In this document: positions 7,754 to 17,577 of the stretch, piece after piece
How positions within the stretch are numbered: the first letter of the stretch is position 1
How the letters are laid out: each line of letters begins with the position of its first letter
Program-made: the position numbers and the translations under genes
The notes under the pieces: model-generated
Databases searched by the model: none
Seen by the model: the letters and a program-made list of their open reading frames with translations, nothing else
What the model was told of the DNA's origin: nothing
Origin: Ktedonobacteraceae bacterium
Lineage (GTDB): Bacteria; Chloroflexota; Ktedonobacteria; Ktedonobacterales; Ktedonobacteraceae
Reading direction: 5' to 3'
DNA: 64,000 nt
Assembly: GCA_035653615.1 (NCBI GenBank)
Contig: DASRBN010000030.1
Span: 248,001-312,000, forward strand

Positions 7754-9962
7754 CACGACCTGGCGTAAACGTTTCGCGGTATGGCGGAGTCGCCTCTATC
7801 TCTATCCGCCGCCCGAACCCATGCCCCGTACGCGCGTATTTTGGATTTCAATGGGGCTTGTCGCTCTTCTGGCGGCGGCGTTCTCCGCCTTTTTCATCGC
7901 ATTTCTCACCAGCCGTCATAATGCATTCCTGACCGGTGCCGAGGATATGGGCATCATGGATCAGGCGGTCTGGGGTATTTTACATGGGCAGCCGCTCCAC
8001 ATGTCTATTTGCAATATCGTAAGCGATACTAATTGTTATAGCTCTGCTGGAGTCTCGCGTTTTGCCATTCATTTCGAGCCGATTCTTTTTCCCATTTCGC
8101 TATTATATATTTTCTGGCCCGGCCCCAATACCCTGGTAATTTTTCAAACGTTGGTAGTGGCGAGTGGAGCTTTTCCAGCTTTCTGGCTGGCGCGTTTGCG
8201 TTTGCGCAGTAACCTGGCGGCGGTGCCTTTTGCTCTTCTCTACCTGCTTTACCCGGCGCAGCAACAGGCCACCATCTTTGAATTTCATGCTGTTGCCTTG
8301 ACTGCGGCGCTCCTGCTCTTTGCCCTTTATTTCATGTATACACGCAAAACGGTGTGGCTCTTCGTCTTTGCCATCCTCACTATGGCCTGCAAAGAGGAGC
8401 TTCCTGCCGTAATAGCTTTGCTCGGCCTGTGGATGATTCTCTTCCAGCAGCGCTGGCGTGCCGGCCTGGGATTGGTTGTGCTTGCGTTTGGCTGGCTGGG
8501 AATTACACTGCTCAGCTATCATTTCTCCAGTCCCACGGGGCATCCACTCCTGGTGTCACGCTATAGCTATCTTGGCAACAGCCCCGTGCAGATTGTGCTG
8601 CATGTGCTGCGGCATCCCATCAGCATGTTTAAACAGCATGTCTGGGAGATTCGCCACCGCGCTTATCTGGAGTTATTGCTTGCTCCCGCCGGTTATCTAC
8701 CGTTGCTTGCTCCCTGGGTACTGGTACTTGCCGTTCCTTCGCTGGCGCTTAACCTGTTTAGTTCTGATCCTAACCAGTATGTGGGCGTTTTCCAGTATAG
8801 CGCGGAGATTGTTCCCATTCTTATCTTTGCGACCATCGAAGCTATGGTATTTATCATCTGGCTGGTCCAATGGTATATCAATTATGTGCAAGAGATGCGT
8901 CCAAAGGTTCAAGCGACTGAAGCTGTAGCTACCACGGCTGGCCCTATTCGTTTGTTGCGTTCCTCGCGCTGGTTGCACCCTGTCTTGTTGACGGTCTTGA
9001 TCGTTTTCGCGCTGGCGAGTGTGGTGAATCAGGATTTCACCTATGGTTCGTTGCCGTTTTCACAGGGTTTTCAATGGCCGCAGGTCACCGATCATGACAA
9101 GGTGGCGCAGCAACTCATCGATATGATTCCTTCTTCGGCGTCGGTGTCGGCACAATCGAACCTTGTACCACATATCAGCGAGCGCTCGAATATCTATATG
9201 TTTCCTTATCAAGACAATTCAGCTGATTACATCTTCCTGGATGTGACCAACAATACGTATCCTCTCTATTCCGACCAGTATACTACGGATGTGAATACTA
9301 TTCTGCTGGGCGGGAATTATGGGATTGTAGCTGCACAAGATGGTTACCTGTTGCTCAAGCGGGGGCTACCTTCTCCAGGCATTGCTCCTTACTCACCGGC
9401 TCAGTCCGGTCCTAATGTTATACCGAATCTGCCGGATAGCTTCTGTTCTTTTACTCAAGTACCGCAACAGCAGGTGACAAACCCGCTGCAGGTCAATTTC
9501 ACCGCAACTGATGGTTCTAACGATAGCTTGAGCCTGGTTGGCTATAGTTTTTCGCCGCCGGATTCGTTTACTGCCAATGCCAATACCCGTTATATGCAGG
9601 TGAATACGTACTGGAGAGTGAATACACCGGTTCTGCCTGCTCTGCGGATACAGGTGCGGCTGGCGAATCAGTCCAACAAAGAAGAGTATTCCAGCACTGA
9701 TTTTCCGGCCCTGACGTGGTGTCCTACTACTACCTGGAAGCCGGGAACTATCATACTGGCGGCCAGCAGAATCCTCTACATTGGTAGTGTACCAACAGGG
9801 TTGGCACATGTATCGATAGCCCTCTTGCCTTTAACTGTTCCGTTAGGTACAATAGCAGCGCAACAGGATAGACTACCGTTACAAATTGTGAACGCTCCTG
9901 ACACTATTGTTCCTGCACCGGGGACAAATGCCGTGCAGATAGCCACATTCACGATTACCTGA
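7746..9962 (+). CDS. DUF2079 family membrane protein
   Basis: About 738 residues. The first 440 are membrane-spanning with about ten helices; the last 300 are largely extracytoplasmic. The DUF2079 hallmark is near the N-terminus (NAFLTGAEDMGIMDQAVWGI), followed by RFAIHFEPILF and TMACKEELPAVIALLGLW. Fold resembles GT-C enzymes, so a lipid-linked sugar transferase role is plausible but unproven. The GTG at 7746 is preferred: AGGAGG lies 8 bases upstream, whereas the ATG at 7740 is only 2 bases from it. Third gene of the GT2 operon, overlapping its neighbour by 8 bases. Confidence 0.75.
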   Translation: MTSTTWRKRFAVWRSRLYLYPPPEPMPRTRVFWISMGLVALLAAAFSAFFIAFLTSRHNAFLTGAEDMGIMDQAVWGILHGQPLHMSICNIVSDTNCYSSAGVSRFAIHFEPILFPISLLYIFWPGPNTLVIFQTLVVASGAFPAFWLARLRLRSNLAAVPFALLYLLYPAQQQATIFEFHAVALTAALLLFALYFMYTRKTVWLFVFAILTMACKEELPAVIALLGLWMILFQQRWRAGLGLVVLAFGWLGITLLSYHFSSPTGHPLLVSRYSYLGNSPVQIVLHVLRHPISMFKQHVWEIRHRAYLELLLAPAGYLPLLAPWVLVLAVPSLALNLFSSDPNQYVGVFQYSAEIVPILIFATIEAMVFIIWLVQWYINYVQEMRPKVQATEAVATTAGPIRLLRSSRWLHPVLLTVLIVFALASVVNQDFTYGSLPFSQGFQWPQVTDHDKVAQQLIDMIPSSASVSAQSNLVPHISERSNIYMFPYQDNSADYIFLDVTNNTYPLYSDQYTTDVNTILLGGNYGIVAAQDGYLLLKRGLPSPGIAPYSPAQSGPNVIPNLPDSFCSFTQVPQQQVTNPLQVNFTATDGSNDSLSLVGYSFSPPDSFTANANTRYMQVNTYWRVNTPVLPALRIQVRLANQSNKEEYSSTDFPALTWCPTTTWKPGTIILAASRILYIGSVPTGLAHVSIALLPLTVPLGTIAAQQDRLPLQIVNAPDTIVPAPGTNAVQIATFTIT

Positions 9963-10005
9963 AGATTTCTCCTGGAGAGAGGCCTGAAATGAAAGGGGTG
10001 TTGGT

Positions 10006-11442
10006 ATGGGCATTTATCTGAGTCAACTGCCGCCTGCCGAACTTGCGCGCCTGAAAGCTGAATTAGCGGAGACCCTGATAGCCAATTTTTGCTATCCCCG
10101 CTTTTTTGATTATCGCACAAATTCGCTGCGCATGCGACCGGTAGATCGCGCGAAACGCCAGGAGGTCTGGCTTTTCCTCGGTAACATGGATTTTACCGCC
10201 TGGAATCGCATAGACTTGCTCTCCCCAGAATTTCAGCGCCAGGTTGAGCGCCTGTTTATTCATTTCGTGCAGCGCAATCGGAATTTCTTTGGTGAGCAGG
10301 GTCGCAAGCGAATGGCAGATGTGAGGATGCTCATCAATATCTCTTCACAGGCAGTCACCGAAGGATTTCGCGGTCACCTGACCCGCCGTCAGACAACCAA
10401 TCCTCCTTTCGGCAGCCCGCGTCCTATTTCATCCTGGTCTACAACAAACGCAAGCGGCCAGGCGGAACTGAAATGGGAACAGATTGTCTCCAGCACCATG
10501 TTATTGCAGCAGCAATTACAAGAAGCGCGAGGGGAAATCAAACCATCTCTACCCGGCGAGGCGCACCCGGCTGTAGCTGCCCCCAAACGAACACCTCGCG
10601 GTGGAACGACGGCAAATGGCCATACAAGTCATGCAAATGGAAGTGTCGAATCTGAGGCGCGTCCTGCTACCGGCCAAAAAGCTGCCCATCTTCCCCAACC
10701 GCAGCAATCTCCGGTATCTCAGCTTGCCTCTTTGCAGAAAATCGAAGCACGAGCTGCGGAAGACAACAAAATTGTAACGCCAGCTGCTCCAGGTCCGAAA
10801 ACGACCAATCCTTTAACTCCGCCATCAGGACCTCTCCATGCAGCTCCTGCTATTCCTGATGTTCCGACTCGCCCGGCAGTTGAAAGTGTCGGGTCGCCGG
10901 TTGTAGCTGATCTTCAAAGTCCACCAAAGCAGCAAGACAATCACGTCATCGCGGTAGCCAATACTCCTCTACTAGATGCACCGGTACACAGTGTGGCAAG
11001 CGCAACTCCGCCTATTCCTCAGACCCGGCCGGTCGAGGCGTCGCATTCTCCTGCCACGCAAGAACAAGAAACGGTGCGTGAAGTCTCGCGGACGCTTCAA
11101 CCGGCGCCATCTTCCGTCGTAGAAGTACCCTCAAAACAACCTGAAAACGCTACAGTTATTTTGAGCGATGAGGATATCGTCATTTTTGAACAACTGAGCT
11201 ACCAGCTTCTTACATGGCTGCGTATTGAGGCAGTACATGCCGGTTTAGAAATCTCCGGTCAAGGGGCCGGCCAGCTTCTTGAGATGCTGAAAGAACAGGG
11301 CGAGTCGGATGATACGCACTTGCAAGTCGTCTCCACCTTATTAAATATCTGCAACCAGGTCATTGCCAATGGCCATGCCAGCCTTCTCGACTACAAGCAG
11401 GCGATGATGTTTTATTTGATGCACACTCGTCGTCACCACTGA
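10006..11442 (+). CDS. Unknown protein with conserved ends and Pro-rich linker
   Basis: I do not recognise this 478-residue protein. Residues 1-130 form a probably helical globular domain (FCYPRFFDYRTNSLRMRPVD, then WLFLGNMDFTAWNRIDLLSP). Residues 150-385 are a low-complexity linker rich in Pro, Ala, Ser, Thr and Gln. Residues 390-478 are a second helical domain (DEDIVIFEQLSYQLLTWLRI). No signal peptide or membrane segment is seen, so it is probably a cytosolic scaffold or signalling protein. AAAGGGG lies 7 bases before the ATG. It follows the DUF2079 gene by 43 bases and precedes the DUF4388 gene by 240. Confidence 0.7.
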   Translation: MGIYLSQLPPAELARLKAELAETLIANFCYPRFFDYRTNSLRMRPVDRAKRQEVWLFLGNMDFTAWNRIDLLSPEFQRQVERLFIHFVQRNRNFFGEQGRKRMADVRMLINISSQAVTEGFRGHLTRRQTTNPPFGSPRPISSWSTTNASGQAELKWEQIVSSTMLLQQQLQEARGEIKPSLPGEAHPAVAAPKRTPRGGTTANGHTSHANGSVESEARPATGQKAAHLPQPQQSPVSQLASLQKIEARAAEDNKIVTPAAPGPKTTNPLTPPSGPLHAAPAIPDVPTRPAVESVGSPVVADLQSPPKQQDNHVIAVANTPLLDAPVHSVASATPPIPQTRPVEASHSPATQEQETVREVSRTLQPAPSSVVEVPSKQPENATVILSDEDIVIFEQLSYQLLTWLRIEAVHAGLEISGQGAGQLLEMLKEQGESDDTHLQVVSTLLNICNQVIANGHASLLDYKQAMMFYLMHTRRHH

Positions 11443-11680
11443 TATATCGGTGCCTCTTAAAAATCCATTAAGAATAGTTGTAAGGGCCTAAATTGCCTTA
11501 CTAACTACTTCCAAACCTGTCTATAGGTATGATATAAACATAAATGTGAATCCGGCAGATTTCCTTCAATCACTTTTGGTTTTTATCTTAGCTAACCGGT
11601 TTAGTCTGTTTTGACCCCTTGGTGGATGAGTAGTGCTCAGAATAACAAAGCGTATCACAATTTAGGGGGTATATTGTGCA

Positions 11681-12283
11681 ATGGCAAAAGGCAGAGATTT
11701 AACTGCTGAAAGTCTAAAGGATGTACTTGAAGTGGTCCGAGCAAGGCGACAAAGTGGCTCGTTGAGCATAGAGCATATACAGGGAGGTCGGATTGAGGAG
11801 GGGGAGATATATTTCCAGAATGGACGTGCTATCCATGCGCAGGTTGGGCAATTAACCGGTCAGGATGCGATAAACTGGCTCCTGACCTGGCATAATGTAC
11901 GTTTCGCCTTTACAAATGACGCGCCAGAACCATCGGCCAGCGCTGCCCCTGTTACCGGGCCAATCACCACCCCATCGCGCCTCACTCGTCAAGACATAAG
12001 TGGTGTTCCTGAAGTGGTCAATGGCAGTTCTTCTAGCGCGGTTATACGCACCTCGCCCGCTCCTTTCCTTCCATCCGCGGGAATGGGACGTATCGTTCCA
12101 CAGAAGAGGCGGCTGGTGGAAGATGTGTCATCTCTGCCGCTTACCCGCCGCCAGCGCTATATCTACTTCCTGGTTGATGGGCGTCGTTCCATCGCAGACC
12201 TCTCTCGCACGACGGGCAAGAGTATTCAGGAAGTGGAGCTGATCCTGCGCGAATTGCAAGAACAGGGACTGATCGCCATTTAA
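11681..12283 (+). CDS. DUF4388/PATAN-type protein with C-terminal winged helix
   Basis: A 200-residue protein. The N-terminal 85 residues match the DUF4388 (PATAN) pattern: SGSLSIEHIQGGRIEEGEIY, FQNGRAIHAQVG and DAINWLLTWHNVRFAF. A Ser/Pro-rich linker follows, then about 50 residues (LPLTRRQRYIYFLVDGRRSI ... ILRELQEQGLI) like a small winged helix. Such proteins act in two-component and gliding/GTPase signalling elsewhere; the role here is unknown. It has the same architecture as the product of 28203-28925. It converges on mfd with a 17-base gap. Start has AGGGGG 11-12 bases upstream, which is rather far. Confidence 0.75.
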   Translation: MAKGRDLTAESLKDVLEVVRARRQSGSLSIEHIQGGRIEEGEIYFQNGRAIHAQVGQLTGQDAINWLLTWHNVRFAFTNDAPEPSASAAPVTGPITTPSRLTRQDISGVPEVVNGSSSSAVIRTSPAPFLPSAGMGRIVPQKRRLVEDVSSLPLTRRQRYIYFLVDGRRSIADLSRTTGKSIQEVELILRELQEQGLIAI

Positions 12284-12300
12284 TGCCTCGCTGTCAGCGT

Positions 12301-15300
12301 TCAAGCCGCCGTCGTAATCGCCGGCAGCAATTCGCGCAGTTGCTCCATCCAGTTGGTACCCAGCAAGCGCCGTGGGATGCGGATAACGCCTTGCTGAACG
12401 CGCGCCTCGTTGCGGAATCGCCTGTAGAGCACAATGCGATTGGGTACAATCGTGCGTCTCACTGTCAGCACGAATTCATTATCGCGCGCGGAGATGGCCT
12501 CGAAGCCAAGCCGAGCAGCTTCTACCTTGAGGCGTACCATCGCCAGCAAATTTCGCACCTGCAAGGGGGGGGGGCCGAATCTGTCTGTCATCTCTGCCTC
12601 CATCGCCTCGACCTGTTCAGGCGTACTGAGGTTGGCCAGTCGCTGGTAGAATTTCACTTTAAGCGTGCGATCTCCAACGTACTCGTCTGGCAGGTATGAA
12701 TCGAGCGGCAGGTCGATAGAGACCGTGGGTGTGACTGTTTCCACGCGCTTGCCCTGCATTTCCTCTACTGCCTCCGCGAGCAGCTTGCAATACAGGTCGA
12801 AGCCGACAGAATTCATAAAGCCGGATTGTTCCGCTCCCAGCAGATTGCCTGCGCCGCGTATCTCTAAATCCTTCATAGCGATGCGGAAGCCTGCCCCTAA
12901 TTCGGTCGCCTCAAAGATAGCGCGCAAACGCTTCTCTTGAGTGGGCGTCAGCTTCGTATCCTTGTTGTAAAGGAAGTAGGCATAGGCCTGGTGCGTGCCT
13001 CGTCCAACACGCCCGCGCAGCTGGTATAGTTGCGCCAGGCCGAACAGGGCAGCGTTATTCACGATAATGGTGTTGGCGTTTGTAATATCCAGCCCATTCT
13101 CAATAATTGTGGTCGAAACCAGCACATCGTACTCGCCGCTGGAAAAATCTAGCATTACCCGTTCCAACTGGTCTTCGGGCATCTGCCCGTGTCCGATGAC
13201 GATACGAGCTTCTGGCACGAGTTTTTGCAGCTTCTGCGCAATTACCTGGATGCCATGCACGCGGTTATGCACGAAAAACACCTGCCCGCCGCGATCAATT
13301 TCGCGCAGGATGGCCTCGCGAATCAGTTTCTCATCGTACTCGCGAATGGTAGTGCGAATCGGCAGGCGCTCCTGTGGCGGCGTCTCGATCACGCTCATAT
13401 CGCGTATATTGACCAGCGACATGTGCAGCGTGCGCGGGATAGGCGTGGCCGTCATCGTCAGCACATCGATCTCAGTGCGCAGTTCCTTGAGCCGTTCCTT
13501 ATGCACGACGCCGAAGCGCTGTTCCTCGTCCACGATCAGCAGGCCAAGATTGAGGAAGACGACATCTTTCTGCAACAGGCGATGCGTCCCGATCACAATA
13601 TCCACTCTGCCCAGGGCCAGGTCTTCCAATACCTGCTTCTGCTCTTTCTCTGAACGGAAGCGGCTTAATAGTTCAACCCGCACCGGGTAGGGCTTCAGAC
13701 GCTCTTTGAACGTATTGAAGTGCTGGAGCGCGAGGACGGTGGTGGGAACCAGGATAGCGACCTGGCACTGATCCAGCACAGCCTTGAACGCGGCCCGCAG
13801 CGCCACCTCAGTTTTGCCGTAACCAACATCTCCGCATACCAGTCGATCCATTGGCCGCGGGCGCTCCATATCGGCCTTGACTTCTTCAATGGCGCGAGCC
13901 TGGTCTGGTGTTTCTTCGTAGGGAAAAGCGTCTTCCAGTTCTTGCAGCCAGGGCTGTTCGGAATCGGGTGGGAACGCGTGCCCCTGGCTTGCCTCGCGCG
14001 CGCTATACAGGCGCAGCAGGTCGCGCGCGATGTCCTGCACATTCTCTTTGACCTTCGATTTGGCGCGTGTCCATTCCGACGTGCCTAATTTGCTGAGTGC
14101 CGGAATCGAGTCGCCCATGCCGATGTAGCGCGTCACCCGGTCAAGCTGGTCGGTTGGAATATAGAGCCTATCGGTGCCGGCGTAGTGGATCAGCAGGTAT
14201 TCACGCTCGACGCCCGTGCTGTTCAATTTGACAAGGCCCTCGAAGCGCCCGATACCGTATTCCTGGTGAACCACATAATCCCCTGGATTGACATCGGCCA
14301 GGAACGAGGCTGGTGTGACTACTTTACGTCTCTGCGCTCCTCGACGGCGCGACCAACCAAAGATCTCAGTATCCGTATAGACCTGCAATGCCAGTCCGTG
14401 CGATTGCCACCCCTCTGGCAGTTGTCCTTGAATGAGCGTCAGGCTACTGCTCTCCGGCAATTCATTGATGTTTGTCCCCGGGCTGACGTGGATCGTCGCC
14501 TTATTCAGAATGGATTCGTCACTGAGGACTTCGGCCAATCTGCGTGCCTGGACTGTGACGATGACGATCCGTTCGCGGTGATCCAGCGCCTTACGGCAGT
14601 CCAGCACAAATGCGCGTAGTCGACCGCCGTAGGAGTTACTGGCGGTGAAAGCTGGCACCAGGTGTTCCGTACCATGCTGCCCGGCATCGAAATCGCTTTC
14701 ATCTGCCGAAAGGATATCGGCGAAACGGAGCTGGCGGCGCTGGTGTAACTTTGGTTCCAGCTGATCCCAGCCAATATGCATGGCCCGCAACTGAGTGGGA
14801 TTCTCGCGTTCACGTTCAAAATGCTCTTTCATCTCCTGGGCCTGCGCGTCCAGTTCAAGGATGCGATTCTGGATGCCTTCGGGATTGTCGAGAACTACCA
14901 GCCCTTTTGAACGCAGGTAGTCCAGAATGCTGGCCTGCGCGTGCAGGTAGGGCAGGTAAAAAGTAATATCGTCAAACGAGTGCCGTCCTCGTAATGCTTC
15001 CAGGTCGCGATTCCAGCGCTCCTCGGCATCGCGATGCAGCATCGAACTGTTCAATTGGGCCAGTTCTTTCGCGGCCTCGGGTCCGCGCAGTGGCAATGCT
15101 TCGCGAGCGGGACTGACCACGCAGAAATCAATGGCATTCAGCGAACGCTGTGTCTCCGGGTCGAAGGTGCGCAATGATTCGATTTCATCGCCGAAGAATT
15201 CGATACGCACAGGGCGGGGCAACGTAGGTGGGAAGAGATCGACAATACCACCACGATGGCTGAACTGCCCCGGCTCCTCAACCTCAGTTACCGGCTCATA

Positions 15301-15795
15301 GCCCAGATTATAGAGGTGTTCGAGCATCAGCGTGAGATCGACTTCCTGCCCGGGTTTCAGGTCATAGAGTGAGGCCAGTAGTTCTTGTGGAGGGATGACA
15401 GGCTGGGTAAGTGCTCGCGCTGAACAGACAATAATGGCGTTACGTTCACGCTCGGCCAGGCAAATCAGAGCATTCATGCGCTGCTGGGTTGTTTCGGCAT
15501 CGCTAATCAAGCGTTCATAGGGTAGCGCGTCGCGGTCGGGCAATAAAAGTACATCCTTTGGATCTTCAACCAGTACCTTCAGCGTGTCTGCTATTTCGTT
15601 CGCCTGTTCCTCATTCGAGACAACCACCAGCAATGGCTGTTTGAGGCTCGAAGCCAGAGCCGCAAGCACATAGGGACGTGCTGACTCGGTGATTCCTGTC
15701 AGGGCAGGGACTCCTTCAGCATCACGCAGTCGTTGTATCAAGCGGCGAAACTCTGGCCGCTGTGTTAAAAGTGCAAGTAAACCCTTAAGTGTCAC
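12301..15795 (-). CDS. mfd: Transcription-repair coupling factor
   Basis: A full-length 1164-residue Mfd, the ATPase that displaces RNA polymerase stalled at DNA damage and recruits UvrA. In order: UvrB-like region (residues about 20-350), the CarD-like RNA polymerase interaction domain (NPGDYVVHQEYGIGRFEGL, about 500-570), the RecG-like helicase with Walker A GDVGYGKTEVALRAAF, DEEQ (LLIVDEEQRFGV), TATPIPRTLHMSL and the QLRGRVGRG motif VI, then the C-terminal TRCF domain. Start is GTG with GGAGG 5 bases upstream. A run of ten G (12565-12574; C in the coding sense) encodes the Pro of RFGPPPLQVRN and is a slippage hotspot near the C-terminus. Confidence 0.97.
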   Translation of the reverse strand: MTLKGLLALLTQRPEFRRLIQRLRDAEGVPALTGITESARPYVLAALASSLKQPLLVVVSNEEQANEIADTLKVLVEDPKDVLLLPDRDALPYERLISDAETTQQRMNALICLAERERNAIIVCSARALTQPVIPPQELLASLYDLKPGQEVDLTLMLEHLYNLGYEPVTEVEEPGQFSHRGGIVDLFPPTLPRPVRIEFFGDEIESLRTFDPETQRSLNAIDFCVVSPAREALPLRGPEAAKELAQLNSSMLHRDAEERWNRDLEALRGRHSFDDITFYLPYLHAQASILDYLRSKGLVVLDNPEGIQNRILELDAQAQEMKEHFERERENPTQLRAMHIGWDQLEPKLHQRRQLRFADILSADESDFDAGQHGTEHLVPAFTASNSYGGRLRAFVLDCRKALDHRERIVIVTVQARRLAEVLSDESILNKATIHVSPGTNINELPESSSLTLIQGQLPEGWQSHGLALQVYTDTEIFGWSRRRGAQRRKVVTPASFLADVNPGDYVVHQEYGIGRFEGLVKLNSTGVEREYLLIHYAGTDRLYIPTDQLDRVTRYIGMGDSIPALSKLGTSEWTRAKSKVKENVQDIARDLLRLYSAREASQGHAFPPDSEQPWLQELEDAFPYEETPDQARAIEEVKADMERPRPMDRLVCGDVGYGKTEVALRAAFKAVLDQCQVAILVPTTVLALQHFNTFKERLKPYPVRVELLSRFRSEKEQKQVLEDLALGRVDIVIGTHRLLQKDVVFLNLGLLIVDEEQRFGVVHKERLKELRTEIDVLTMTATPIPRTLHMSLVNIRDMSVIETPPQERLPIRTTIREYDEKLIREAILREIDRGGQVFFVHNRVHGIQVIAQKLQKLVPEARIVIGHGQMPEDQLERVMLDFSSGEYDVLVSTTIIENGLDITNANTIIVNNAALFGLAQLYQLRGRVGRGTHQAYAYFLYNKDTKLTPTQEKRLRAIFEATELGAGFRIAMKDLEIRGAGNLLGAEQSGFMNSVGFDLYCKLLAEAVEEMQGKRVETVTPTVSIDLPLDSYLPDEYVGDRTLKVKFYQRLANLSTPEQVEAMEAEMTDRFGPPPLQVRNLLAMVRLKVEAARLGFEAISARDNEFVLTVRRTIVPNRIVLYRRFRNEARVQQGVIRIPRRLLGTNWMEQLRELLPAITTAA

Positions 15796-15985
15796 TCAAT
15801 CCTCCAAAATGGGCATAACGAAGCGCCGCCTCTGGAACTGTACCCTCTACTGTCCAGGGTGGCACCCTTTAAATATACCCTTGCCCACAAACCATTGTCG
15901 CGATCTCTCGCGTCCTCATTCTGGCCTGTGCGTTTGTTATTCTACCGCATCCACACACTTACTTCAACACTTCGCACATATTTTC

Positions 15986-16312
15986 TTATTCCACCGAGAG
16001 GAAGGCAATAGCGGCAATACCCAGCGCCAGCCCAATTATTTGATACGGACTTACCTTTTCATGATACACGAACAACCCGATCACGACTGCTCCAATACCC
16101 GAAAGTACCGAGAACAGCACCGCACCGCGGCTTAACTCGGCACCAGTGCGCAAACTGATGAGCCAGGCAGTATTGGCGGCAATAAAGCCCAGGATGGAGA
16201 GAACCGCGAAGACAAATTTGCCACTTACCGCGAACTGTTTGGCCAGGATATCGGCCACCAGTTCGAACGCGACGAGTAGCAGCAAAAAATACAGCCATTT
16301 GGGAGGCAACAT
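15986..16312 (-). CDS. SMR/EamA-like small membrane transporter
   Basis: A 108-residue protein made of four hydrophobic helices, the length and layout of the drug/metabolite (DMT) superfamily's small multidrug resistance group. The first helix has a membrane Glu (LLLLVAFELVADILAK) where SMR proteins carry their essential Glu, and the last part (FVYHEKVSPYQIIGLALGIA) matches the family's Glu-Lys-hinge pattern. Substrate unknown. SMR transporters usually act as antiparallel dimers; no paired copy is next to it. Start has AAGGA about 11 bases upstream. Confidence 0.7.
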   Translation of the reverse strand: MLPPKWLYFLLLLVAFELVADILAKQFAVSGKFVFAVLSILGFIAANTAWLISLRTGAELSRGAVLFSVLSGIGAVVIGLFVYHEKVSPYQIIGLALGIAAIAFLSVE

Positions 16313-16369
16313 ACGTGTGATGATCCTTTTCCTGACAATTTTTTCGTGAGAGCAAAGTAATAGACGAAT

Positions 16370-16822
16370 TTACTTACGAGGGAGTTTTGCGCGCGCAAGT
16401 TTGAAGGTTACTTGATCCTGTTCACGAGACCACATGTAATCAAGATTGAGGGAGGCAGCAATTGGCGCGTAGATATCCCAGATGGCATCTACTTCATCCC
16501 TGCTGAGACCCAAAAATTTTAAGCGGTCAGAAGGGGGTAGGTGAGTAAATGTAGCATATGCCATCTCGTCATCTCCTTCCATCGCCACCAGGGTTGCTCC
16601 TAGCGAGACGGCATGCAGGGCAAGCATTTCTATAACCACTTTGGGTCCATGTCCTTTGAGATGTTGCCATTCAGGTACAAGAGTTTTGCCGACAAGAGCA
16701 AAGAACTGCTGAGGAGAACGGGCCTGCTGTTTGAAGAACACGACGGCGGCCAACAGATAACCAAGTGCGTTCTCCTGGGCTTGATGGCGAATCTGCTCAT
16801 AAGTGTATTTGGGTCCTGCCAC
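16370..16822 (-). CDS. Hypothetical protein, 150 aa
   Basis: I do not recognise this protein. It is soluble, mostly helical by composition, with an N-terminal segment KYTYEQIRHQAQENALGYLL, a central MLALHAVSLGATLVAMEGDD and the C-terminal MWSREQDQVTFKLARAKLP. No signal peptide or cofactor motif is evident. The start is GTG (VAGPKYT) with AAGGA 6 bases upstream. It lies 57 bases before the start of the SMR-like gene and in the same direction. Confidence 0.65.
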   Translation of the reverse strand: MAGPKYTYEQIRHQAQENALGYLLAAVVFFKQQARSPQQFFALVGKTLVPEWQHLKGHGPKVVIEMLALHAVSLGATLVAMEGDDEMAYATFTHLPPSDRLKFLGLSRDEVDAIWDIYAPIAASLNLDYMWSREQDQVTFKLARAKLPRK

Positions 16823-16947
16823 GTTTTTCCTTTTTAGTAGTCATGGTAAGTGAAAACGAACGCAATGTATCACTTCCAATTGTAAGCGCAAAATATCTCC
16901 GGTTCAAAGACATGAATTTACCGGGGATATTTTGCATAAACCGCCCG

Positions 16948-17577
16948 CTACCGTTCAAGTACCTTAAAAGCAAGGTGCCGTCCCTTTTTCTGTCCGATGG
17001 CAAGGGCAAACCATATTCCCGTGATACCATCGACAATGCCTACCTGACTAACTCCACCGAGGTAGACGGGCCGCAGCCCAACCGCGGAGATCAACTGCTC
17101 AACTATAGGGCGTGAGTCATCATCAGGCCCGCAGTAGAAGAGATCTGCCTGGACGCCATGAAATTCTGGGTTGGCGAAATTCTCGAAGCCATAGGTGTTG
17201 AAAGCACGATAAATATGAGCATTTGGGGTATGCTGCTGAAGCGCGGCAAAGCTGTTCATCGTGCTTGCACCCATTCTGTTTGCCGAATCGATAATGATCC
17301 TCCCATCAAGCTGGGAAGCGTACTGGGCAATTGTCGGCTCCATCGCTGTGCCAGGAATTGCCATCAGTACAACGGCCGGGTTGCTGTTCAAAGCATCGGC
17401 TATCGTGCCAATCTGCGCGCGATCACCCAGCTCGCCACGTAGAGCCTGGGCATTTTTGCCGTTCACGTCGTTTACTCCAAAGATGACCTCGTACCCAGCG
17501 TTGATCCATTTGCGTCCGATTGAGCCGCCGATATTACCCGCTCCGAGAACAGCGATAGTTGGTTTCTCTGTTGCCAT
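16948..17577 (-). CDS. NADPH-dependent F420 reductase-like oxidoreductase
   Basis: A 209-residue Rossmann protein of the F420-dependent NADP reductase / NADP-binding family. It begins with the dinucleotide motif TIAVLGAGNIGGSIGRKWIN, followed by VVLMAIPG and the family's YRAFNTYGFENF block and DSRPIVEQLISAVGLRPVYLG towards the end. The known family reaction is hydride transfer between F420 and NADP, but many short members have other substrates and no F420-binding evidence is visible. AGGAG lies 9 bases before the ATG. It appears to be a single gene. Confidence 0.75.
   Translation of the reverse strand: MATEKPTIAVLGAGNIGGSIGRKWINAGYEVIFGVNDVNGKNAQALRGELGDRAQIGTIADALNSNPAVVLMAIPGTAMEPTIAQYASQLDGRIIIDSANRMGASTMNSFAALQQHTPNAHIYRAFNTYGFENFANPEFHGVQADLFYCGPDDDSRPIVEQLISAVGLRPVYLGGVSQVGIVDGITGIWFALAIGQKKGRHLAFKVLER

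Noticed and set aside
12995-13690. Long plus-strand frames across mfd
   Set aside because: Antisense shadows of a highly conserved protein; composition is Ser/Arg rich as expected from reversed codons.
15856-15875. AGGGTGGCACCCT, resembling a T-box core
   Set aside because: It is simply palindromic; no Stem I, specifier loop or terminator with T-run follows on either strand, and no aminoacylation or amino-acid gene is downstream.
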